Source of the DNA: a bacterium
GTDB taxonomy: Bacteria > Patescibacteriota > Minisyncoccia > Phycocordibacterales > Phycocordibacteraceae
DNA: 9,989 nt
Direction of reading: 5' to 3'
Assembly (NCBI GenBank): GCA_021813835.1
Contig: JAKAJJ010000019.1
Location: forward strand, 1 to 9,989
Part shown: in pieces, positions 6,404 to 9,989 of the stretch
Position numbering within the stretch: position 1 is the first letter of the stretch
Layout: every line of letters starts with the position of its first letter
Program-made: the position numbers and the translations under genes
Notes under the pieces: generated by a model
What the model was told of the DNA's origin: nothing
What the model saw: the letters and a program-made list of their open reading frames with translations, nothing else
The model's database searches: none

Positions 6404-6949
6404 CTACTGCCGCGCGGCGAGCGCCGCCTTGAGGCGCGCGTCCTTGCCGGCGAGTGCCGCGGGGACGGACTGGATCGCGCGGCGCGCTTCGCGCTCGGTG
6501 TAGCCGAGCGCGACGAGCGTGTCGAAGACGTCGCCGTCTTCTCCGTCGTGCGCCGCCCCGCCGACTTTCTCCGAGAGTTCCACCGCGATCTTTTCCGCGC
6601 TTTTCTTCCCGAGCCCGACGACCTTCATAAGGTACGCGACGTCGCGTTTCCCGATGGCCCCTTCGAGCGCGGCGCGCGGCGCGCGGCGCAGGATGGAGAG
6701 CGCCGTTTTCGGTCCCACGCCCGAGACGCTCAAAAGCCGCTCGAAAAAATCGCGGTCGGCGGCGTCCGGAAAGCCGTAGAGTTCCATCCCGTCCTGCTTC
6801 ACGGCGAGGTGCGTCGCGAGCTCCGCCTCGCTTCCCGCGCGAAGCGTCTCCGGCGCGGTCATCCGCACCGCGATGCCGAAGCCCGCAACCTCGATGACGG
6901 CTTCCGAGGGTCCCACGGAGAGCACCCGCCCGCGAATCTGCCGGATCAT
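6404..6949 (-). CDS. ruvA: Holliday junction branch migration protein RuvA
   Basis: DNA-binding subunit of the RuvAB branch-migration complex, which holds the four-way junction while RuvB pumps DNA. It has 181 residues, slightly shorter than usual (about 200). The N-terminal OB fold begins MIRQIRGRVLSVGPSEAVIEVAGFGI and runs to LYGF (57-60). Two helix-hairpin-helix motifs follow: SVSGVGPKTA (74-83) and VVGLGKKSAEKI (110-121). A Gly/Asp-rich linker (about 129-140) leads to the RuvB-binding domain III (DTLVALGYTEREARRAI). ruvB and ruvC are not adjacent: the next genes are the murE-like and lamin-tail genes. The start is supported by the domain beginning and by an extended -10 element ending 6 nt before the ATG. 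No Shine-Dalgarno sequence is present. Confidence 0.97.
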   Translation of the reverse strand: MIRQIRGRVLSVGPSEAVIEVAGFGIAVRMTAPETLRAGSEAELATHLAVKQDGMELYGFPDAADRDFFERLLSVSGVGPKTALSILRRAPRAALEGAIGKRDVAYLMKVVGLGKKSAEKIAVELSEKVGGAAHDGEDGDVFDTLVALGYTEREARRAIQSVPAALAGKDARLKAALAARQ

Positions 6950-6964
6950 AGGCCTATCCTAGCA
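6950..6964 (-). promoter_or_regulatory. extended -10 promoter of ruvA, predicted leaderless start
   Basis: On the minus strand TGC-TAGGAT-AGGCCT leads directly into the ATG at 6949. TAGGAT (6961-6956) matches four of six consensus bases with the TGn extension. The spacing puts +1 at the A of the start codon. No -35 match is seen at 16-18 bp. Confidence 0.55.
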
Positions 6965-6967
6965 CCC

Positions 6968-6996
6968 TTGCGATTCCGCCGCGCATCCAGTAGATT
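6968..6996 (+). promoter_or_regulatory. promoter of rpsT
   Basis: TTGCGA (6968-6973), a 17-bp spacer, and TAGATT (6991-6996), each matching four of six consensus bases at ideal spacing. Predicted +1 is near 7003, leaving a leader of about 3 nt before the ATG at 7006. It lies between the divergent ruvA and rpsT starts. Confidence 0.55.
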
Positions 6997-7005
6997 GGGC
7001 GGGTA

Positions 7006-7269
7006 ATGGCCATCACCCGTTCGGCGAAGAAAGCGATTCGCGTTTCGGCACGGAAGCGCGTTTTCAATATGCGCCGCCGGGACGCGCTGCGCGCCGCGAC
7101 GAAAGGGATCGCGAAAGCGCTCGCCGGCAAGGACGCCGCGGCGGCTGAAAAACTTCTCCCCGCGGCGTATGCCGCTATCGACAAGGCGATGAAGCGCGGC
7201 GTCATCAAGAAAAACACCGCCGCCCGCAAGAAGTCGCGCCTCGCCGCGGTCCTCCGCCGCACCCCCTAG
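7006..7269 (+). CDS. rpsT: 30S ribosomal protein S20 (bS20)
   Basis: An 87-residue basic, all-helical protein that binds 16S rRNA and helps assemble the 30S subunit. The sequence follows the family closely: MAITRSAKKAIRVSARKR at the N terminus, a Lys/Ala/Asp-rich middle helix (LAGKDAAAAEKLLPAAYAAI), and the conserved C-terminal KGVIxKNxAARKKSRL signature, here RGVIKKNTAARKKSRL. Length is typical. It diverges from ruvA across 56 bp with a predicted leader of about 3 nt, and no Shine-Dalgarno sequence precedes it. No convincing intrinsic terminator follows the stop codon, and the same frame stays open for 59 codons after TAG, which is unremarkable at this GC content. Confidence 0.96.
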   Translation: MAITRSAKKAIRVSARKRVFNMRRRDALRAATKGIAKALAGKDAAAAEKLLPAAYAAIDKAMKRGVIKKNTAARKKSRLAAVLRRTP

Positions 7270-7422
7270 CTGGTCCTTCCGGCGGGATCGGCGATTACGC
7301 CCCTTATCTCCTTCGCCTCTCGGTTCGCCACCGCTCACCCTCGGGCCAGGCACCGCCTCGCCGTTCGCGCCTACGGACATGACCCAGCGGCTCTGGTTAT
7401 CAAGATGCTGCAGCAGCGGAGG

Positions 7423-7439
7423 AATCCGGATTCCGGATT
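7423..7439. repeat. 17-bp perfect dyad
   Basis: AATCCGGA-T-TCCGGATT, 8-bp arms around a single base. The one-base centre suits a dimeric protein-binding site better than an RNA hairpin. A -10-like TATGAT (7445-7450) lies 5 bp downstream on the plus strand, but no plus-strand gene follows and no -35 is visible. Confidence 0.5.
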
Positions 7440-7536
7440 CAATGTATGATGGAAAGGCGGGAACGGAGAGATAGACGTCAGCATGAGCTGACTATAACCA
7501 CGCTCAGCGGCAGCGAAGAACGTTCGAACCACCGCA

Positions 7537-7574
7537 AGGTAAAAAGAAAACCCGCCTATCGCTAAGCAGGTTTT
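7537..7574 (-). terminator. intrinsic terminator of the 7588-8067 gene
   Basis: On the minus strand AAAACCTGC (7574-7566) pairs with GCGGGTTTT (7555-7547) through nine pairs, one of them a T-G wobble, around a 10-nt loop. The tail is TTTTCTTTTT (down to 7541). It begins 14 nt after the TTA-encoded stop at 7588. The plus strand has a shorter T run and might terminate weakly in the opposite direction. Confidence 0.85.
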
Positions 7575-7587
7575 GTCGATGCCCGTC

Positions 7588-8067
7588 TTAGTACTCTGAT
7601 GGCGCATCGAGGTTTGAGATTTTCTCGAGCCAATATATTTTAGACACCACGTACGATCCTGGAAGAACATGGGTAATGAACCCATCCCCGTTCTCCCCGG
7701 AAGTTGCCGGCCGCGTGCGATAGAAAATGGCCGCCGCGCTCAATCCATCCCAGAAGATATTCTGCCAGTCCACAGAGCGGCCCGTTCTCCGCACCTTCTC
7801 TTGTATCGACATCGGTGGATAGACCGGTGCAGCGTAGTTCCACCATTCGTAGGGCTCCATCAGACCTGAATATCTCTTTTGTTCAGTGACATGGACGTCA
7901 TTTTTCCTGTAAGGCGCGAGTACCTCACGATAATGGGTCTCCACAGGAGTGTTCATGAAGTAGTTACCAAGACCTATCTCACGCATGACCGTTGACAGGT
8001 TAAGAATATCTGCCACCTCGTCATCACTGAGACCAAACTCACGAGCAATGCTTTGGAGTGAAACCAT
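7588..8067 (-). CDS. unrecognised protein with a possible helix-turn-helix, lower-GC gene
   Basis: 159 residues, family not recognised. The N-terminal segment SLQSIAREFGLSDDEVADIL (residues 3-22) has the spacing of a helix-turn-helix, with Ala/Gly at the turn. The rest is soluble and unusually rich in aromatics: LMEPYEWWNYAAPVYPP, SVDWQNIFWDG and YVVSKIYWLEK, with no membrane segment or obvious catalytic motif. The ATG at 8067 is chosen because GAGGAG lies 9 nt upstream; the frame extends back to a TTG at 8148, but the GGAGG there abuts that codon and cannot serve it. Codon use is clearly less GC-rich than in polA or ruvA. It is a single-gene unit with its own ribosome binding site, terminator and candidate promoter, consistent with horizontal acquisition. 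A regulator or toxin-antitoxin component is possible, but nothing in the sequence proves either. Confidence 0.72.
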   Translation of the reverse strand: MVSLQSIAREFGLSDDEVADILNLSTVMREIGLGNYFMNTPVETHYREVLAPYRKNDVHVTEQKRYSGLMEPYEWWNYAAPVYPPMSIQEKVRRTGRSVDWQNIFWDGLSAAAIFYRTRPATSGENGDGFITHVLPGSYVVSKIYWLEKISNLDAPSEY

Positions 8068-8076
8068 GACGGAGTT

Positions 8077-8082
8077 CTCCTC
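8077..8082 (-). promoter_or_regulatory. Shine-Dalgarno sequence (GAGGAG) deciding the start
   Basis: On the minus strand GAGGAG is followed by a 9-nt spacer and the ATG at 8067. This supports the short form of the gene over the TTG start at 8148. Confidence 0.7.
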
Positions 8083-8177
8083 ATTACAAGCCGCAAGGAG
8101 AGTACAATAAAATGTGTTTCTTGTCAGCTTCCGCTCGCCTGAATTCAACCTCCAAACGCATCATTCCAGACGGTGAT

Positions 8178-8203
8178 GAACGGACTTATGATAAAATCCG
8201 TTC
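8178..8203 (-). promoter_or_regulatory. candidate promoter/operator of the 7588-8067 gene
   Basis: GAACGGA (8178-8184) and TCCGTTC (8197-8203) are perfect inverted 7-mers 12 bp apart. Between them the minus strand reads TATCAT (8193-8188), a good -10. A dyad enclosing a -10 is a usual place for a repressor site. No -35 is clear. The leader would be about 115 nt. Confidence 0.35.
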
Positions 8204-8278
8204 CAGCCCCTCTTTTCGATGCGCTCCTGTCGTTCGAAGCGGCGTTTTATCGAAGCAAAAAAGACGACAATCCTGGAG

Positions 8279-8300
8279 AACCCGCTCAAACTAACGGGTT
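8279..8300. repeat. inverted repeat downstream of tRNA-Arg(CCG)
   Basis: AACCCG (8279-8284) and CGGGTT (8295-8300) with a 10-nt loop, 20 nt past the 3' end of the tRNA. On the minus strand it is followed by CTCC rather than T, so it is not a canonical terminator for the tRNA transcript. It may still be the 3' end of that unit. Confidence 0.35.
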
Positions 8301-8319
8301 TATATTAAGCGCCATTCAG

Positions 8320-8391
8320 TCCTCTCAGCAGGAATCGAACCTGCATTTCCTCCTTCGGAGGGAGGTGTCCTATCCGTTGAACGATGAGAGG
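8320..8391 (-). tRNA. tRNA-Arg (anticodon CCG)
   Basis: The minus strand gives a full 72-nt cloverleaf: acceptor CCTCTCA/TGAGAGG, D arm GTTC-AACGGATA-GGAC, anticodon stem CCTCC/GGAGG with loop CTCCGAA (anticodon CCG, reads CGG), variable loop AAAT, T arm GCAGG-TTCGATT-CCTGC, discriminator A. CCA is not encoded. Its first base lies 1 nt after the stop codon of the upstream membrane-protein gene, so it is almost certainly cut out of that transcript. Confidence 0.96.
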
Positions 8392-8392
8392 G

Positions 8393-8734
8393 TTAGACGA
8401 ATTTGTTATACACCGTCGCAAAAAGGAAGGCGAGGACGAGGAACGCGATGATGCCGAAGATGATGGAGCGCGCGACGCCGATGCGCGTCGAATAGTAGTA
8501 GATGATGAACATGTACGGCATCCAGGCGACGATCGTGCCGAGTATCACGAAGAGCGCATGCCGCGAGACCGCGGCCGCGCCGTCCAAGTGGCCGATGAAG
8601 AGATAGGAGAGCCAGGTGACGACGGGGAAGAGCGCCGCCATCGCCGAAAGCGTCGGATGGCCCGTGAGTTCGAGCGCGGTGACGGCGGCGGTGATCGCGC
8701 CGCCGGCGAAGAACGCGTAGACGTAATCAATCAT
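8393..8734 (-). CDS. small four-helix membrane protein, DUF3147/GlpM-like
   Basis: 113 residues, almost entirely hydrophobic, with four predicted membrane helices: about 4-21 (YVYAFFAGGAITAAVTAL), 30-48 (LSAMAALFPVVTWLSYLFI), 60-81 (ALFVILGTIVAWMPYMFII) and 88-108 (ARSIIFGIIAFLVLAFLFA). The AALFPVVT stretch in helix 2 resembles the DUF3147/GlpM group, but the similarity is loose and function is unknown. It is boxed in by two tRNA genes: the ATG is 6 nt past the end of tRNA-Arg(GCG), and the stop is 1 nt before tRNA-Arg(CCG). With no room for a promoter or Shine-Dalgarno sequence, it must be expressed from the tRNA transcript. Base composition is host-like. Confidence 0.82.
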   Translation of the reverse strand: MIDYVYAFFAGGAITAAVTALELTGHPTLSAMAALFPVVTWLSYLFIGHLDGAAAVSRHALFVILGTIVAWMPYMFIIYYYSTRIGVARSIIFGIIAFLVLAFLFATVYNKFV

Positions 8735-8740
8735 AGTCGG

Positions 8741-8812
8741 TGCCCCCGGCAGGAATCGAACCTACATTACCAGCTCCGCAAGCTGGCGTCCTATCCGTTG
8801 AACGACGAGGGC
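8741..8812 (-). tRNA. tRNA-Arg (anticodon GCG)
   Basis: 72-nt cloverleaf on the minus strand: acceptor GCCCTCG/CGGGGGC with one T-G wobble, D arm GTTC-AACGGATA-GGAC, anticodon stem CCAGC/GCTGG with loop TTGCGGA (anticodon GCG), variable loop TAAT, T arm GTAGG-TTCGATT-CCTGC, discriminator A. The next bases are CCG, not CCA. It shares its D arm with tRNA-Arg(CCG) at 8320-8391. Bacteria normally read CGU/CGC with an ACG anticodon converted to inosine, so GCG is uncommon. It is followed after 6 nt by the small membrane-protein gene. Confidence 0.95.
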
Positions 8813-8836
8813 GGCATGAGAACCGGACGAAGCTCT

Positions 8837-8852
8837 CGTATGTAATCATACG
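8837..8852. repeat. hairpin between the PH-like gene and tRNA-Arg(GCG)
   Basis: CGTATG (8837-8842) and CATACG (8847-8852) around a TAAT loop. On the minus strand the loop side reads TATGAT, a reasonable -10 for the tRNA about 30 nt downstream. No T run follows, so it is not a clear terminator. Confidence 0.4.
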
Positions 8853-8863
8853 CGGGCGGAAAT

Positions 8864-9337
8864 TCAAAATCCGAGCCACGCCGCGACGAGGTCGACAAGC
8901 GTGTGGCGATGCACGCCCTCGTCGACGTGCCGCAGAAAGTAGGCGTACACCGCGTCCGCGTCGGCATTCTCGAGCGGCACGACGAGGTGCGGCGAGAGCC
9001 AGCTCTCGGTCTTGATGGAGAGGACGGGCGGCAGATTCCCCTCGATATCTTCGAGGACGGAAAACGAAGTCATCCGCCGGAACGGGTGGAGATCGTCGCC
9101 GATGAGGAGTCCCTCCTCGATGACGCGGAAGCGATGGAGCGGCGGCTCCTTCGCGCCGTGGAGCGCGAGCGCGCCGGCCGCGACGAGGACGAGGAGCGCG
9201 AGAAGGTAATTGTCGAAAAGGATCGATGCGATGATGCCGGCGGCCGCGATGATGCCGAGCGCCCAGTACCAATCGGCGCTCTTCGGATCGTAGTCGTATT
9301 CTCGGCCTTCCCACTCAAAAAGGACCGCGCGGGGCAT
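8864..9337 (-). CDS. two-helix membrane protein with PH-like C-terminal domain
   Basis: 157 residues. A short N-terminal cytosolic part (FEWEGREYDYDPKSADWYWA) leads into two adjacent membrane helices (about 25-40 and 43-60) separated by DN. After KEPPLHRFRV comes a domain of alternating strands with the rhythm of bacterial PH-like domains: GLLIGDDLHPFRRMTSFSVLE, then PPVLSIKTES, then SPHLVVPLEN, and an acidic-helix end DADAVYAYFLRHVDEGV, closing LVDLVAAWLGF. Proteins with this layout and with the EYxYxxKSADWxWALG start are common in Parcubacteria; the function is unknown. The ATG at 9337 is supported by an extended -10 element ending 6 nt before it and by the absence of any Shine-Dalgarno sequence. 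The tRNA-Arg cluster follows within 52 nt and may belong to the same transcript. Confidence 0.82.
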   Translation of the reverse strand: MPRAVLFEWEGREYDYDPKSADWYWALGIIAAAGIIASILFDNYLLALLVLVAAGALALHGAKEPPLHRFRVIEEGLLIGDDLHPFRRMTSFSVLEDIEGNLPPVLSIKTESWLSPHLVVPLENADADAVYAYFLRHVDEGVHRHTLVDLVAAWLGF

Positions 9338-9352
9338 AGGCGAATGATACCA
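9338..9352 (-). promoter_or_regulatory. extended -10 promoter of the PH-like gene, predicted leaderless start
   Basis: On the minus strand TGG-TATCAT-TCGCCT leads straight into ATG. TATCAT (9349-9344) is a five-of-six -10 with the TGn extension. The spacing predicts +1 on the A of the ATG at 9337. No -35 is seen. Confidence 0.62.
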
Positions 9353-9484
9353 GAACGCGTGCGCCGGCAGAGATGGCGCGCTGAACTTTGTGCACAGGCG
9401 GCGTCCCGACGTTTCGAACTTTTACAGTCAAGCACCGCAAGGATTTTCTGGCGACTTTTCGGATGATTCACCGAGGCCTCGACA

Positions 9485-9910
9485 TTACTCGTGATTTTCT
9501 TGAAAACGCCGATGATGTTGCTCTATCTGATCGAGAAATTCGTCTCGCAAGTTCTTCCCATTTCTAGTCTGATATTTATCCGGTTCAACAAAAGCATTGA
9601 TGAGAATCTCCACATGTTCTTTCTTTAGCTTGAAGTATTCATCAATTACGTTTTGCCATCCTTCGTCGCCAAGCAGCTCGTCCATTTTTTTCATAGACAA
9701 TCCGTGAGCTTCCCCTTGCGTGAAAGTAGCCTGGTCGAGCAGATTATGTTCTTTCAAATAATCATATGCGCCCACGAATGCGTACCAATTATCTCGTGCG
9801 CGCAATGTTGCAAACTCCTTGCCCTTCGTGCTTTGCGGTTGGTCGATGCCAAAAAGTCTCGTGAGGCCATCTAAAAACTCATTTCCGGCATCGTGAAAGC
9901 TTTTTTGCAT
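9485..9910 (-). CDS. unrecognised acidic helical protein, lower-GC gene
   Basis: 141 residues from the ATG at 9910. No family recognised. It appears soluble and mainly helical, with charged stretches (DEYFKLKKEHVEILINAF, then LRDEFLDQIEQHHRRFQE), no cysteine and no membrane segment. NWYAFVGAYDYLKEHNLLD is the most hydrophobic part. An in-frame ATG at 9946 would add 12 residues (MKGLCPSHSFVA), but that stretch reads more naturally in another frame, so the shorter form is preferred; neither has a Shine-Dalgarno sequence. The gene is clearly poorer in GC than polA, murE or ruvA, with many A/T-ending codons, which suggests recent acquisition. No terminator was found after the stop: only a loopless palindrome CGAGGCCTCG (9472-9481). 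Confidence 0.7.
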   Translation of the reverse strand: MQKSFHDAGNEFLDGLTRLFGIDQPQSTKGKEFATLRARDNWYAFVGAYDYLKEHNLLDQATFTQGEAHGLSMKKMDELLGDEGWQNVIDEYFKLKKEHVEILINAFVEPDKYQTRNGKNLRDEFLDQIEQHHRRFQENHE

Positions 9911-9989
9911 AGCAACGAATGAGTGCGACGGACACAAGCCCTTCATACTGCGCCCGGGTGTGCTCCCAGAGGTAATCGAGCCGTCGTTG
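9879..9989 (-). CDS. possible 3' end of an upstream gene (partial)
   Basis: A frame open from the window edge to a TGA at 9879 encodes 36 residues (RRLDYLWEHTRAQYEGLVSV, then ALIRCYAKKLSRCRK). It looks like the helical end of a protein, and its codons near the edge are host-like in GC. It would overlap the start of the 9485-9910 gene by 32 nt, or end against it by coupling. Too short to identify. It could also be chance. Confidence 0.35.
   Translation of the reverse strand, partial: QRRLDYLWEHTRAQYEGLVSVALIRCYAKKLSRCRK

Larger units (their letters stand above)
7270..7587. other. 318-bp non-coding stretch with a composition change
   Basis: No gene was found between rpsT and the next stop codon. 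The first about 120 bases are GC-rich like the neighbouring genes. From about 7390 the sequence becomes less GC-rich, matching the unrecognised gene that follows, so this is probably the edge of an acquired segment. It contains a 17-bp dyad (7423-7439), a 6-bp hairpin GTCAGC-ATGA-GCTGAC (7477-7492) and the terminator at 7537-7574. No tRNA, tmRNA, SRP RNA or RNase P RNA signature was recognised. Confidence 0.6.

Noticed and set aside
4026..6503. An 825-codon open frame on the plus strand, opposite the lamin-tail and murE-like genes
   Set aside because: It is antisense to two recognisable proteins, has an Arg/Glu/Asp-rich composition typical of mirrored GC-rich codons, has no domain, and runs through the two hairpins. 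Long antisense frames are expected at this GC content.
7266..7300. GCCGGAAGGACCAGC on the minus strand, resembling the SRP RNA GGAA tetraloop
   Set aside because: The flanking GTCAGG and AGCAG elements of helix 8 are absent, and the motif overlaps the end of rpsT.
7316..7333. CGGTTCGCCACCG as a tRNA T arm
   Set aside because: The loop lacks the conserved A58 and no D or anticodon arm can be placed around it.
8068..8148. Longer form of the orphan gene from a TTG at 8148, with a lipobox-like LLAAC
   Set aside because: GGAGG directly abuts the TTG, giving no usable spacing, and the hydrophobic stretch is only about nine residues. The ATG at 8067 has a proper Shine-Dalgarno sequence. A short lipoprotein form cannot be wholly excluded.
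9472..9481. CGAGGCCTCG palindrome after the 9485-9910 gene as a terminator
   Set aside because: It has no loop and no following T run on either strand.
1..9989. CRISPR array, insertion sequence ends or a replication origin
   Set aside because: No regularly spaced repeats, transposase motifs, terminal inverted repeats with target duplications, or DnaA-box clusters were seen.

Overview
The window is a compact, GC-rich stretch of bacterial chromosome. Its gene complement points to a member of the Patescibacteria (Candidate Phyla Radiation), most likely a GC-rich parcubacterial lineage. The lineage is inferred from protein style: a DNA polymerase I without a 3'-5' exonuclease domain, a short HolA-like delta subunit, a MurE-type ligase without its first domain, a membrane-anchored lamin-tail-domain protein, and a two-helix PH-like membrane protein. 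All these recur in that group. No taxonomic marker was searched.

Layout. Bases 1-3547 are on the plus strand: polA (5' end outside the window), a holA-like gene overlapping it by 4 bp, and a cysteine-rich YkgJ-type protein with a strong ribosome binding site, closed by an intrinsic terminator. Bases 3581-6949 are on the minus strand. In transcription order they hold ruvA, a murE-like ligase, a lamin-tail membrane protein, a 124-bp spacer with two hairpins, tRNA-Lys(UUU), and a zincin-type metallopeptidase starting 2 nt after the tRNA. rpsT (ribosomal protein bS20) diverges from ruvA across 56 bp. Bases 7270-8319 are less GC-rich and hold one unrecognised gene with its own terminator. Bases 8320-9337 (minus) hold a PH-like membrane protein, tRNA-Arg(GCG), a small four-helix membrane protein and tRNA-Arg(CCG), tightly packed. 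From 9485 to the end lies an unrecognised lower-GC gene, overlapped by the end of a possible further reading frame.

How the parts relate. polA and holA are replication genes and ruvA is for Holliday-junction processing. The murE-like gene and its lamin-tail neighbour suggest cell-wall or envelope work. The two small membrane proteins are sandwiched with tRNA genes.

The most striking signal is regulatory. Three minus-strand genes (ruvA, the lamin-tail gene and the PH-like gene) have an extended -10 element ending exactly 6 nt before ATG, with the common context GCCT-ATG. This predicts leaderless transcripts that start on the A of ATG. rpsT shows a similar near-leaderless promoter. Two other genes start 2 and 6 nt behind tRNA genes, so tRNA 3' processing would also leave them almost leaderless. 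Only two genes, the YkgJ-like one and the 7588-8067 one, have clear Shine-Dalgarno sequences.
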